Source: Globodera rostochiensis
Lineage: Eukaryota > Nematoda > Chromadorea > Rhabditida > Heteroderidae
Reading direction: 5' to 3'
Assembly (NCBI GenBank): GCA_018350325.1
Contig: JAEVLN010000047.1
Span: 234,677-298,676, forward strand
Length of the DNA stretch: 64,000 nucleotides
The notes beneath the pieces were generated by a model, which was given only the letters and a program-made list of their open reading frames with translations, was not told where the DNA came from and searched no databases. Positions 25,020 through 37,400 of this stretch are shown here, one piece after another. The stretch's first letter is position 1. Each line of letters opens with the position of its first letter. The translations under genes were made by a program, and so were the position numbers.

Positions 25020-27150
25020 ATCTAAATATAATTAAATAACAACGATTTAAATAAAAATTAAAAAATAAAACCAAACATATTAAATTCAAATATTAATTAT
25101 CAATAAAATATTTAATGTCTAATGAACGTTATAATACATTTGGATGTTGTAGTACCTTCGAGTTATAAAGCTATAAATCAATCCGTCAAATGTGTTTTGA
25201 ATTATATTAATTTGAGGATACATTAAATTGAAAAACCAAAACAAGCGGTCGTTTAGCTACTAATTTTAACGATTTGAAATTTAAATATCTCTAAGTTAAC
25301 AGCAACACTCTTGTTGTACATGTCCACCATACCTGGTTGTACACATACCCACATTATGCAAACTGCAATTGAATTGGCTTAAAAAGCTTCCATTTTCAAC
25401 AACGTCTCTTTTAAGTTTTAATTTTAAATTAGTTAAATTATTATTCGAAAGCTTAAACAAAAAATTAAATATAAATAATAAAGTTCAAAAAAATATAATA
25501 CGGCCAAAGAAGAATGGAAATAAAAAAATGCTTTAAAAAACATTCATGTTTTTCAAATCAAAAAAATATTAAAAATTCAACGACCGGCGCGGTCATAACC
25601 ATCAGCAAACATTATGTCTTTAAAAAGAAGCAACTTCGCCCGCAATGTATTTCTCTAAACGGTCGGCTATAAACCTCATAATGGGATTAAATTTAAACGA
25701 TGATGCAAACAAAAATAAACATCATAAACATTAAAATGACACAAAACAAATTAAGATAATAACGTAACAAACCTTAAATGATAAAAAGCGATAAAATCTA
25801 TGGAAAGAAAATAATCAAAACAAAAATATTTGACTCAAGTGAATGAATCGTCTCCCACAAACATAGATTTTAAAAAATGACAATAAAATAAATGATATGA
25901 CAAAAATAATAAAATACGTGATAATAAGATAACAAAAAAATCATCTTTTATTGGAATAAGATAAATAGAAAAATTGGACAAGAAATAATGAAAAAAAAGC
26001 CAAAAAAGAATGCGAAACAAATAACTGTAAAAAGCCCAATATTATATAAAATAAAGCAAAAATTTACCAATGACTAGCTTTCGCAAACCATAAAGTATAT
26101 ACATTTAAAGTTTTTAAATAGTAAATTAACAAGTAAAATAATATTCGAAATTAACATTTAATTAAATGTCTATTGGAGTTATTTTCCTTACAAAAATAAC
26201 AGAGATAAGGAAAAATTATATTGTAACATTTAAATCGGGAACACATCAGCATCATTTCTTAGAGCGGTTTTCGCCAAATAATATATACGTTTGTCGTCGT
26301 GAACTCTCATGCTTATTACATTTTCTATCATTTCAAAATAAATTAATTTATAAAATAATGGACAAAGTAATTTTCCTGTATCATTTTGGTTGTTGCAAGT
26401 ATACAGATCAAGCTTTTAGAAGGTCATTTAATTGGTAATAAGAATTAAGCAACAAAAAACTATTTTTATTATAATATTTTATTCGTGTTTATCAATTATA
26501 ATATTTTTAAAGAGTTGATGATCTATTGACTGATGTTATTTATTTATTTCAAGTAATTATAAAAAAGACTTAACAAGATAACCTTAAATGAGGTTTAAGA
26601 ATGTATTCTTATAAATGAGTTGACTGTTTATTAATGCTCAAGTAATTATCTTCATTAAACTATCTGATCCTATAAATCATTCTAATATTCGAAAACCCGT
26701 TCCAAAACCCAATGCAATACGACTTTTTTTATAAAAAAGGTGCATAAAAACAAAATAAATGATAAACAAAGCATCAAAAATAAAAAATAAATCCGAGCAT
26801 ACATTGTGATGTAATAATAATAATTGTTATGAGAATAATTAATAATATAGCAAAAATTTAAAAAAAGTATAAAATAAAATGTTTTATGTAGCATGGAATA
26901 AAAATATTATCTAACGAAGAATTACCCGCTTCTACTTCGAACGAGAAACATGGTAGAATTATTTGATCATTATTCAAATAAACATCGAATAAAAAATACC
27001 TTAATTCTTAAAACTAAAATCAAGAAAAAGTATTTCAAACCCATCAAATATGATAAACAAACCTATTCACTTATAATATTAGCTTAAAACAAACCGGTAA
27101 CCATAACTCAGAAGAAAAACATGAGCTTGATAAACAATAGAATATTTTTT
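25020..27150. other. A-rich block without recognisable gene
   Basis: A GC-richer patch at 25575-25690 holds the dyad GACCGGCGCGGTC. A 90-codon plus-strand frame (26166-26438) has a somewhat mixed composition, but a few frames of this length are expected by chance in a window of this size and stop density. It is not called as a gene. Confidence 0.4.
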
Positions 27151-27158
27151 AATTTATG

Positions 27159-27240
27159 TATAAAAAGGCAGTGTCAAATTAACAGTTAGTCCAGAATAAT
27201 TATTTTTTGTTCATCTGTTAAATATTTCAGCTTGAGCCGT
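27159..27240 (+). promoter_or_regulatory. possible TATA promoter and first acceptor at a skew boundary
   Basis: TATAAAAAG starts at 27159 and an initiator-like CAGTT has its A at 27184. The 25-base spacing is short for a canonical pair. A clean acceptor (CTGTTAAATATTTCAG) ends at about 27230, and the following frame LEPSNVLHTFNVL runs to TGA. The plus strand turns from A-rich to T-rich here, as would be expected at a transcription start if skew reflects transcription direction. Weak support. Confidence 0.18.
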
Positions 27241-29136
27241 CGAATGTTTTACATACATTTAACGTTCTTTGAATCTGATTTTTCGGTTTAATCTTAAAAG
27301 TATTGGTGTGTTTTGTTAAATCCGCTGTTATCTTCAAGCTCAAAGATTATTTAACAAATTTGTAATCGGCGTTAATATGTTATAGGTACTAATATTAAAA
27401 TACTAGGTTAAAATACTAGCTTTAATTTAATTTTTTAATATATTTTTTTATTTTAAATTATTATTTATTTACTTTAATTATTACATTTAAATAAAATGAT
27501 AAATCCATTATTTTTAATCATTTTTTTTTGAATAGTAGTCCTGGGGTGTCATTCCGCGGAACTCGAACAATTCTCGCTGCCTTGCGGTGCGGTGATATGT
27601 CCGCGGGGATAATTTCGCCGGCTTACTATATTTAATTATGCTATTATTTAGGCTAAAAACGTTTTGATTTTTTGAAAGGGGGTTGATTCTTTAAAAATTT
27701 ATACAATCGTGAACCGATATTGTTGAGAGCTTCCTTTTCTCCTTCGCCTTTTAAATTGTTAAGAATTTAATCTTTTTTTTCTATTTTTTTAATTACTTGC
27801 CATGCAATTTACGATCTTCTAAATTGTTTTCAGTATCAATTCATTTTTCTACGTTTTTATTCAAAATTTTTAAACATTACAACTATTTGTTTTAAATGTG
27901 TCTTCTTTCTTATCTATGCATTTTTTGATCTAGAATAAATTGGAAAGTTAGGGCTGCTATCATTGCTAATTTGTTCAAGAAACATTAAGCAGAAAAAATA
28001 AATTTTATATTTTTATTATGTCATTTTATTTTAGCATACCTCTTTTAAATTTGTTTAACCTTTTTGCTTGGAAATAATTAAAAGCCAATTTTCAATCGTT
28101 TGAGTTCTATTTATTAGTTATTCGAACTATAATATTTATTTTCGTAAATAAAACGTACATATACAATTCAGTTGTTGTTATAATAAATTTCAATATGAGC
28201 TACTTACTTATAAAATAAAACAATATTGATCATGAAATTAAATACTTTTTCATTTAGGTATATATCATAATTTTGAAGTTTTGTCCAGCCTATCTAAATA
28301 ATTTGTTAGAGTTAAAAAAAGAGTTCTAGGAAAAATGAATGCAAATAACTCGTCGATTTATATCATACATAAAAAACATCACCAAAATTTTATCAACTGA
28401 AGGACCAAATTCATAGTTTAAGCGCAGTTTTTTCTGTCTTTTCCAAACACTATACAATATTTCATTTTTTAGATATAAATATAATATTTATTACTTAATA
28501 ACGGAAAAATACCTTTTTAAAAAATTGTTTGTTTTATTTGGTAATTAATTGCATATTTTCAAAGCTTTTGTTATAACTCGCTTTAAGACTTTAAATTAAA
28601 TAAATTTGTTTGCACGATCGTTTTTTTGTGGTGTGTATTTTCATTATTTAAAAATAATTTTAACTTACCTTTGAATGATTATTATTAATGATTATTAGAT
28701 TAAATATTTTATTTATATAATTTAAAAGGGTCAATTTTTATAACTACTTGACTATTTTTATAAAATGCCTTCTTGTAGAAGAGAAAGCTTGTGAATTACA
28801 TTAAAAAAGGGCATTCCATGCGATAAATTTCCTGAATTGAGTTCTTCAGACTTATTGCCTTTTTATAGCAACACAAATTGTTATTTTATTTTATTCATCA
28901 AAAGATACGGTAATTTATTAGAAATAAGAAATCAAGTCGATTTTTAAAAACATTTTATACAATTTTATTTTTTAAACATTTTCTCAATTTGCGTTATCTG
29001 TTACTTTATTAATGGCAAATTGTTATAAAGTGTTTAATACATAGTAATAAAAACGCCCTTTAATTTAAAAACTAATATAATGATAAAGAAATAAAATAAT
29101 TAACCGATAAAACTTGCAAAAAAGTGAAAGCTGACG
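27241..29136. other. T-rich block with dyad-bearing GC island
   Basis: The island at 27540-27625 is bounded by the inverted pair CCGCGGA (from 27556) and TCCGCGG (near 27600). Two plus frames are open through it, so coding cannot be inferred. The rest is T-rich DNA with no gene. Confidence 0.4.
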
Positions 29137-29186
29137 TATAGAAAAATTATTATGATATTTATTGTACGGGAATTACAGACCCCGTT
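29137..29186 (+). repeat. 50 bp motif shared with 32051-32097
   Basis: ATTATTATG(A/T)TATTTATTG, TACGGGAATTACA and CC(C/T)CGT occur here and at 32051-32097 in the same order and direction. Here the motif directly abuts the LTR-like GC island, so it could be the outer edge of that element or a shared insertion context. Confidence 0.7.
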
Positions 29187-29367
29187 GTTATGGATGAGAA
29201 AAAGAGAGAGAGCAAATGATCGGCCTTTGATCAAACCGACAACGCAATTTCCCCTCTCCCTCTCTTCTCCCTTTTTCCTCTAACGGCCTATCCCCAACCC
29301 TTCCCGTTATGTTTTGTGCTCCTCCCCAAACAGTTGTTGTGGGCCAAATCCCTCCCCAGTGTTCGTT

Positions 29368-29420
29368 TATAAGATTGGATCTTTTTGTGATTGGGGTCAG
29401 TCCGTCAGTCTGTCAGTCCG
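29368..29420 (+). promoter_or_regulatory. TATA box plus TCAGT initiator
   Basis: TATAAG starts at 29368 and the initiator TCAGTC has its A at 29399, a 31-base spacing that is canonical for Pol II core promoters. The start site is followed by three near-perfect copies of TCAGTC(C/T)G. The initiator sequence is of the arthropod type. This is the best promoter in the window and fits the U3/R boundary of an LTR. Confidence 0.5.
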
Positions 29421-29447
29421 TTTTTTGTTCCTTCCAATTTGTGAAAC

Positions 29448-29453
29448 AATAAA
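29448..29453 (+). terminator. AATAAA polyadenylation signal
   Basis: It lies about 50 bases downstream of the predicted start site, consistent with the R region of an LTR. AATAAA is common in AT-rich DNA, but this copy lies in the GC-rich island. Confidence 0.3.
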
Positions 29454-29507
29454 TTCGGCCAAAGTTTTACATTAGGCTAAGTTAAAATAAAGGGAGGACT
29501 GCCGCCT

Positions 29508-29537
29508 CCTCCGGAGGGCTGAAAAGCTCTCCGGAGG
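29508..29537. repeat. paired CTCCGGAGG palindromes
   Basis: CCTCCGGAGG (29508-29517) is a perfect palindrome, and CTCCGGAGG recurs at 29529-29537. The spacer is GCTGAAAAGCT with flanking bases, which is itself a dyad (AGCTTTTCAGC). Together they could form a nested hairpin. Confidence 0.75.
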
Positions 29538-29571
29538 ATGGCCCAACAGTCCAAGCGCCTCATCCATATTA

Positions 29572-29596
29572 TGGTCCAGCTGGACGGATTTGAACC
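29572..29596 (+). other. tRNA 3'-end-complementary (primer-binding-like) site
   Basis: The reverse complement of the sequence starting TGGTCCAGCTGGACGG reads as a tRNA 3' end in correct register. It has the B-box GGTTCAAATCC, five bases for the 3' side of the T-stem, seven for the acceptor strand, a discriminator A and CCA. Position right after an LTR-like end is where a primer-binding site belongs. The T-stem pairing with the bases before the loop is imperfect, and I cannot name the tRNA. Confidence 0.35.
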
Positions 29597-29890
29597 CCCA
29601 AACCCAAACCCCCAACCCACAATTTTTACATTTCATCGCTCGATCCGCTTTTGCCCAAAGTCGCATTTTAACCCCCTCTACGGTCTCTTCCGAGTCTCGA
29701 CCCCCTCCCAAATGAGTTCGTCTCTTTTTCCTCTCTCTCTCTTCCCCATTGTCTCTCCTCTCCCCCTCATTGCCCCCCATTGCCTGAACCAAAGACAGCC
29801 GGTTGCTGCCAACCATTTCCCAATTGTCATTCTCCCTCTCTGCTCCCCCACCCTTCCACGGCAGGGCCCCATACCCGTGGATAGGGCCAA
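29597..29890 (+). other. pyrimidine-rich leader-like remainder of the GC island
   Basis: It has long C/T-rich runs (for example 29725-29770 and 29830-29860) with few stops, so long frames are open on both strands (29538-29939 plus; 29472-29816 and 29678-29890 minus). The plus-strand phrase LDGFEPP is the usual translation of an antisense tRNA T-arm. I regard all these frames as artefacts of composition. It is probably the internal leader of the LTR-like element. Confidence 0.4.
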
Positions 29891-30230
29891 TACCTTTATG
29901 ATTTTTAATTATGTTTCATTGTCAGAAAGGCTTTTGTAAGCTTAAATTATTGTTTTGATTTTTCGACTATTTCATTCATTTAATGAGAGTATAAATAATA
30001 TATACAGCATCAAAATGTCCACTAATTCGGAACCTTCTTATTTGTATGCTTTTATAAACTAATTAGTTAAATTTGTATTTTTGTTAAATTTAATATTAAC
30101 ACCCATATGCGGTATAATACCGAATGATTTATTAGTATTAACTTTTATATTTTAAAAGATGTAAAATTTCGACTTCAGAAACGTATTTATTGTTGGTGTT
30201 TGTTATTTTTGAATATCCATAATGTTTATC
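29891..30230. other. T-rich gene-free stretch
   Basis: The sequence returns to the AT-rich background after the island. Nothing recognised. Confidence 0.4.
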
Positions 30231-30356
30231 CGTTTTCGTTTCGTTTTTGTTTCGTAAAATGAAAATTAATTTTTTTCGTTTCGTTTCGTAAAATGAAAAT
30301 TAATTTTTTTAGTTTCGTTTCGTCGGGAAAAAATTTTGAGTTTCGTCCAGCTCTGA
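30231..30356 (-). repeat. CGAAAC-word element, copy 1 (minus orientation)
   Basis: Read on the minus strand it opens AGAGCTGGACGAAACTCAAA and continues with CGAAACGAAAC words interrupted by a TTAATTTTCATTTTA spacer that is itself duplicated in tandem. The head matches the element at 39816 at 19 of 20 positions, which defines a dispersed family. There is no coding potential. Confidence 0.8.
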
Positions 30357-31127
30357 TCCGAATAGGTAGCCTTGATTAATTTTTAAATCTTTAAAAATTG
30401 TTGTCAAAATAAATCGAATCCATTTGTTTAATGTAAATTAAATTACAACTTTCAATTTAGGTACTTATTTTAAACATAGAAATTATAATTCTAATTTTTA
30501 TTTAATTTAGTTTAACATATTTCTTAATGAGTTTAAAGCAAGCGCATAAATATTTTTGATTTATGGAAATTGATGGCGTACGAGTTTTCTTATTCTCGTT
30601 TTCGTTTGCCTCTTCTGCCACATGTAACTGTTAGAAAATATACATATAATTTCCAAGCAATTAAAAATTGCTTTGTTATAACTTTATCGGTTAATGTACA
30701 ATTTGATAATATAATTTTGAACAAATATATCAAAATATTTCTAACTAATTGTATCCAACACTTGTAGAAGGCCCGATGGATCGCGCCGATTGCGATATTC
30801 GTCACACAATTAATAAAAGACTTTATATTTATTTACAGTATTTTCCAGACTAATGTTTATTATTTGTCTAATTAGACTAAATTGTCTTTAATCATTAAAT
30901 TTTCGACTATAATATTCATCTCTAAATAAAGAATTATGAGAAAATATTTAAATTTTGTCGTATATTGAATTTATTTAGGGCGTTTATTTTGAACATAATG
31001 AATATTACAAGTTTTTTGCTTTATGACAAAACTGTTTTATGGCAAATGATGAAAATTTTCGAAAAATAATATTTGTAAAGATCCTCTATGTATTAAATTT
31101 TTTTATTTATTTTGTTATCCGCATGTA
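30357..31127. other. T-rich gene-free stretch
   Basis: Short open frames on both strands around 30570-30805 overlap one another and have background composition. No gene is called. Confidence 0.4.
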
Positions 31128-31327
31128 TAGATGAAAAGCAAAATTTTTATTCTTAAAATTATTTTTGCTCATTTTTTTCTAAAAAACTTAAAAGCTGACG
31201 CCAAAAAATAATTACACATTGAGCATTCCAGAAAAAATTTTGAGCCGTTTACTCGAGAAGGAAGGCATACGCATTGACTATGATTGTAAATTTTTAACAA
31301 AATCCAAATCAATTTTTTAATCAAATT
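31128..31327 (+). repeat. 200 bp inverted repeat, left arm
   Basis: Its reverse complement matches 34222-34423 at roughly 95% identity, with about nine differences. The arm starts TAGATGAAAAGC and ends TTTTTTAATCAAATT. Homology stops abruptly at both sides. The arms are 2.9 kb apart, as in terminal inverted repeats of a DNA transposon or foldback element, or two independent inverted insertions. No target-site duplication is visible. Confidence 0.95.
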
Positions 31328-34221
31328 AAGTACAAACAGAAAAATTCGTTATTTACGATTTTTTTAAAGATATGCGTAAACAATACATTACTATCGGGAA
31401 TTTTAATCAAAAATAACAATATAGATTTGTTTTTAAAATATATAATGGTTATATTATTTCGAATTCATCCGAGACAGCCTTTTGATTTAGATATCTTTTA
31501 GTCTGAAATGATAATTTAACAATAACATTCCTTAATTTTTAAAATTATTTGATTTATTTTGTTGTTTACTTTATTTTACAATAATTTATTTGGTGGTATC
31601 TCGTGCAACCTGCCATTCGATCTGGTGATTCCCTTAATTTTAAATTAAAAGTTGAGAATTTTTAAGGCGTTGAATCACCACTACCGAATTTTGTTTTTTT
31701 GGTATTGAGTCGGGCGTTTTTGAAATTTTGAATTAACCGAATTTTGAATATTGTGCAAAAATACATAATTTTAAAGATTAAATAACATTTAATGATAAAA
31801 AAGTGTAAATATTATTTCGTATAATAAACTGCTTGCTTGCTATCAAAAAGCTGAACAAATTTATTATTTTTCTGAGTAATCTTATTATATCTGATAAATA
31901 ACAAATATTTTTTCAAAAGAATTATATTGTCAAAGAACAAAGAAATTAAATAAATAAATTTGCATAGAAATTTGAATTAAAATATAAATATAAACCTTAT
32001 TTGTGATTATAGTTTTGCAAACATTGCACAAAAATAAGCTTGAATTCAGCGTAAAATTATTATGTTATTTATTGTACGGGAATTACAAACCTCGTAATAG
32101 CCACGTTCTTTAAGCAAACAATGCTGACGCAATTTTTGAAGCGTTTATAAAATTCAGCAAAAAATAAAGTTAATCGCAATTAATTAGATACAAATTAATC
32201 GTCGAATTTTTTCCCCAGTTTCCAAAATAATGAATAAAAAATGTGGCATCACTTTGGAAATTAAATAAAATAATGGGACATATATTGTGCAAGTCGAGCA
32301 TTTCAATATACATATTGGGAGTATACTTTAAGAAACTAATAAAAAAAATAAAATGCATATTATGAAAAAAATGCGCATAAACATTGGGCGGCCACACATT
32401 AATATAATTTAAACGCGGAAAAACCAGTCGGCATCGTTGTTCCTAAATATAATGATTAACAAAATAAATGCAACAGATTAGAATGTTCCGGAAGCAATAT
32501 TTAATTAAAACAATTTACAATATTTAAATGTTATTATATATGGAATTTATATGTTCGCCAATAACTCAATTTAAATGATTTAAAGCCGTATGTGATGCTT
32601 AAACAATATTTTATAAATATATTGTATGATTTGATAATTTATTAATAATTTAATATAATATTTTAGCCGAAACTACTCTAATGAAATATTTGTCCATTTC
32701 CTTATATTCTTTTCTTGATGAAAGCACGAAATTTTTAACAATAAATCCATCTTGTCTACCCACGGTTAAATGCTATTGTCAATATTATAGGTGCTCGCCA
32801 CGAAACGTCGATTCATTTCCATTGTAGGGTCTTCACTTTCACCTTCAACATTTATTAATTTTTAATAAAATGGTGAACTATTTTAATTTGAAAAAAACAA
32901 ATAAAATAAAAAACCAAGATAAGATGCAAAACGGAGATTTATCAGAGGAAATTACATTAATAACTGTATATGCTACTGATGCATTAATTAATTACGCAAA
33001 AAAAAATTTGTAAAAAAACAAAATTCTTGGTATTAAAATTTCTTCACGTCATGCAGTATTCTCTGTCACTTTAAAAAATCGTAAGCCTTGAAAGTTTTGT
33101 CTAATTGTTTTATGTTTGAATTAATAAAAAATAAATGAAACAAAGATTGGTTTACAAATTAAAAAAAAATACAACATTAACAAAAATGGAATAAAACTAT
33201 ATAGCTCAATTTTTTCGATCATAATTTGCCGATATCGTTATTTCCCTCTAAAAATACTTTTATAAAAAACTGAAAGAGATAACCGAGGCCTAAATCCAAC
33301 GAATACGCGTAAGAGATATTTTGGGGATTACAAATAATTTTTTTGTTGAGCAATTCATTGTTATTCGTAACAAAAATTAAAATAAAGTTTAAACTATTTA
33401 ACATAAATAATATTTAAACAAACACTAAACAATTATTGGAATTATTATAATTAAATACTAAACTGTTTGCCTCGCACATATAAATATTAAAACAATTGCT
33501 TGAATCACATGACACGCAAAAATTGCATTAAAAAGTGAATATTAAATGCAATGCTTCGATTGCTTTTAGAAGATTGAACAAATTTTCAAAAAAAGAAAAA
33601 AACAAGGAGGCGAAACAAACCCTGAATTAAGTTGACAGATAATGGATTAATATTTAATATTTATTCAAGAAATGAAAATATAACTACTGACTGCAATTTG
33701 GAATATAAAATAAGCAGCAAAGTTAGAAGAGCAACCAATTAATTTGTAGTGGAAGGTTAGCCTATGTTCGTTCATTAAGAAGCAATTGACATTATTTAAT
33801 CATATCTATTAATTTTTTAGTAAAACAGTGTAAATTGAATCAACTCGTTTTATAAGAATCAATTATTTTGAAATTAAACAATGATTTATTAAGAATTCGA
33901 TGGTAGGACGGTGCCTCTGACACAAACAATGATGCTTGTCTTAGTGGTGCAGCATAGTTTTAGAAAAAGCTATTGGAAAATTATATTTTCAAACGAAACA
34001 TAAAATATTAATCATAAGATAAAGTAAAAGGCATAACAAATTCCGGTTAAGCAAAATTAAATTAATTTAAGTAAAATTAAAGTTAATTAAAAAACTCAGA
34101 TTAAGTTAACAGATACTAATTTATTATTTTTCTCAGCGAGAACCAGATGGCTAATTTATTAACTTTGTATATTTGCAAATTAAATTTTTTGATTAAAGTG
34201 CAACTATATTAATTTTGCTAT
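31328..34221. mobile_element. 2.9 kb interior between inverted arms
   Basis: Mostly A-rich from about 31740. No transposase-like frame is recognised. It contains the 32051 copy of the 50 bp motif shared with the LTR-like island. A plus-strand ORF at 32870-33013 (47 codons, good start context AATAAAATGG) includes GDLSEEITLITVYATDALIN, which is protein-like, but ORFs of this length are expected by chance. If the arms are terminal repeats, the interior is a decayed or non-autonomous cargo. Confidence 0.35.
32051..32097 (+). repeat. second copy of the 50 bp shared motif
   Basis: This is the partner of 29137-29186. After CCTCGT the two sites diverge completely, so the GC island did not simply insert into an intact copy of this motif. 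Confidence 0.7.
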
Positions 34222-34423
34222 AATTTGATTAAAAAATTGATTTTGGATTTTGTTAAAAATTTACAATCATAGTCAATGCGTATGCCTTCCTTCTCGAGTA
34301 AAGGCTCAAAATCTTTTCTGGAATGCTCAATGTGTACTTAATTTTTGGCGTCAGCTTTAAGTGTTTTTTTAGAAAAAAATGAGCAAAAATAATATTAAGA
34401 ATAAAAATTTTGCTTTTCATCTA
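34222..34423 (-). repeat. 200 bp inverted repeat, right arm
   Basis: This is the partner of 31128-31327 in opposite orientation. Small differences include a short insertion near 34361 (extra bases in GTGTTTTT). Confidence 0.95.
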
Positions 34424-37400
34424 AAAAGGTTTCTATTAATCAATTAAATTTATATTATTGTTTCAATGATTAATCGGGTATTGTAATCACTTTTTTAATT
34501 TGGTAATTTATTATCTAATAATTTCTGCATTCGTGCGTAAATAAAAACACTCTCGCTTGTACTCAACTGCATGTACGAAGTGGCTAATTATTTACTTGCT
34601 GTCTTTTAGCGTAACATTGTAAATTTAGTACATATTTATTTATATCTTTTTATTTTATTATACATAAATAGTCCAGTTTAGACATGGCATTTGTCACATA
34701 AAGTTATAGTTATTTCCATTGCATTCCTTGAAATTTATGACTACTTAAATTTTGTCTTGTTGCAAATTTTTATGAATACTTTTTTTTCCCCTTGTTTTCT
34801 TGAGCCATACGCTGTTGATTGGTTTTGTGCTCTTCCACAATATCATATTCTATGTAGTTAAAGTGGTTTTATTTTTATATTGTCTAAAAATCACTTTTTT
34901 ATTTGTAAATTACTTTGCCTTTAAATTGATATAATTCTTGTTCATCCAAATAATATAAAAGTTACTTTTTATAAAATCATAATTTTGCAAAATAAATGCC
35001 AATTTAATCACTTTCTGTTTTAAACAGCTCTAAGAGCTTTTTTTGATTAATAATTTAAATTTTAAAATTTTTATGCAATTTTAACTTATAATATCGCCAA
35101 TTTTCACATATGTGCGTGCTTCTGTTGTATTGAAATTTTACCAATGTAATTTAATTAATATTTTTTAAAAAATCATATAATATTATTGTAATATTAAAAA
35201 TTTTCTTATTCGAATTGTTTTTTAATTAGAGCAATATTTTATTGAAAATTTACAACTAAAGCAATTTAATAAATTTTATCCGAATTACTTCTTCTGTTGA
35301 ATTGGTAAGTGTAAGTTTGAAATTTTTTATTTACAATTTATTTAAAAATTAATATGATTTTCATGTTAATAAATCTGTATATACACTTTGATTATATTAT
35401 AATGACATGGAACTTATAGAAATTTACCTAAACTTTTTAAATAATTTGATTGATAACTATTTAAAGACGCCGGGCACATTTTCACATATTGGAATGTCGG
35501 GCAATCATCATGAAAAAATTGTTTTTTCTTTAATCAGACCAAAACCGACAATCTCAATGAAACCATATATTGGCCTGGCATAAATTTGTTAAAATTTTTA
35601 ATATTAACGTTTTATTTTTTGTTGTTAAAATTGTCAGTTTATTTTGATATTAATAGAAAAATTACAGTTGGGTAATTTTATCAATCATTACAAACTTTTG
35701 TATTTTAATTATTGATATTTTTAAATTTTTTGTTACGCCCTCTTAGTCCACCTCGCCCGCAAAAGCCGTTATTGCTTTCACGGCACGGCCAGTCGCAAGG
35801 GCTTCAGTTTATTTATTTATGCGTCTTATATTAAAATAGATTTCTGATTTAAATGTATACTTTTAAAGTTACGCTGTAACATTAAATTATTTATCGAAAT
35901 TATTTTGTTGGAGTGATTATTTGATCATTATTTTTATAAAATTATTAGAACACATTTAATGGACTTACTAATTAATATTTTTATTGCCAAACGAATTTTG
36001 TATTATACTTTTATAGCATGAAAGCCTTTAACTTATTTATTTATTCTATGCAAGTAGCCAGAAATACTTGTATGTTTAATAAAATTTAGATATAAAAATA
36101 TTTTTCTTGCATGTATTTGAGTTTGTCCTTTAGTTTTATTTAAATGGTTTTAATTCTTGCAAAACATTTTCTAAAATTCAAAAATTGAAATTATATTTTT
36201 TATGGAATTTGCAAAATTTTTAGTAATTTATTTTTAATTTTAAATGTTTTTCGGTATTGCTTGGCATTTTAAGTGATAATCTGGGTGTAAAGCTATTGAG
36301 AATTGTATTAGAAATTGATCAACTGCCAATTAATTAACCCCTTGATAATAAATAACACATAAAAATATGGGTAATATAAAATAATATTTACCGCGTCTAC
36401 CTCCAAATCGTGGAGACCGTTCTTAATTTTTTTTCTTCAGCATAACTGCTTAAAAATTCTAACCTTTTCAGAAACCGCTTTAAATTTTCATTTTTTTAAT
36501 TCAATTGTTAACAACGTTATTTTATTCTTAGAATATAATAAATTATTATTTTATAAATAAATAATATTTTCTATTTAAACTTTTTTGTTGTCTTTTTCAT
36601 GAGATTTCTTGAACTCCAATTTTTAGTTTCTATATAATAATTGGTATTAAAGAAAATAAAGGCTATTAGGTGATAGCGGGTTTTTTGCAGATTATATTAA
36701 AAAAATGTTTTAAAACATTTTAAATAATTGGTAAAAAGTAATTTAATTAAAAATAAATGGAACCAACAAACAACTAAAATCCTAAAAAAAGGAGAAGTAA
36801 ACAATTTGTTTGCTCTTCTTTTTTATTCTAAACTTATTGAAAGCTTTTAATTTATGTAATAAAAGAAATGAAAACTATATTTATTATATTAAAAGATAGT
36901 GAGATGCAATAAATTTTATTGAAAACATTTATAAAACAATAAAAATGAAAAATTAAAAAGATTTTATGTTATTTGAAATATGAGCAATACAATGTGATTA
37001 ATTTTAATTGCCTTATAATTAAATACTTATTCTGAAATCTTTAAAACGATTAAATTGGCTTAAATAATAAAAAGTTTCAGATTTTATTTCTATTAAAAAA
37101 GAAACAAAAAGAAATTAAAATAACATTGTCGCGCGTGTAGCAAGAGATAGATACTAGTTAAAATATATTTTTGACAATATTTGCAAACAAAAAAATGGCG
37201 AGATTTAAGATAAAATAATTTGTTTATAATCTTAAATAAGATTTATACATCTAAAATATAAATTAAAATCTACAAAAATTACTGTAATAAATATTTGGGT
37301 TTTTGTTATTGGTAATTTTGTAAATAGAGTAAAAAATATACATTCGACAAAGTTTTGTTTAAATATTTCTTAAGTAAATACAAAGAAATAATCCAATAAA

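Larger units (their letters stand above)
29187..29570 (+). mobile_element. LTR-like segment of a retrotransposon (putative)
   Basis: This is a GC- and pyrimidine-rich segment in AT-rich DNA. It begins TGTTATGGATGAG and ends CTCATCCATATTA, so TATGGATGAG (29189-29198) is perfectly inverted at 29559-29568, like short LTR termini. Inside, in LTR order, are a TATA box, a TCAGT initiator and an AATAAA signal about 50 bases later. A tRNA-complementary site follows immediately. No second LTR or gag-pol is present in the window, so it would be a solo or truncated copy. The exact ends are uncertain; TGTACGGG near 29164 is an alternative start. Confidence 0.4.

Noticed and set aside
26166..26438. 90-codon plus-strand frame
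   Set aside because: The mixed composition is slightly protein-like, but the length is within chance expectation and no motif is recognised.
29472..29939. Open frames of 70-133 codons on both strands
   Set aside because: They result from low A+T content and pyrimidine runs. The LDGFEPP phrase is a typical antisense tRNA T-arm translation.
31328..34221. Transposase between the inverted arms
   Set aside because: No frame longer than about 75 codons, and no catalytic-motif pattern was recognised.
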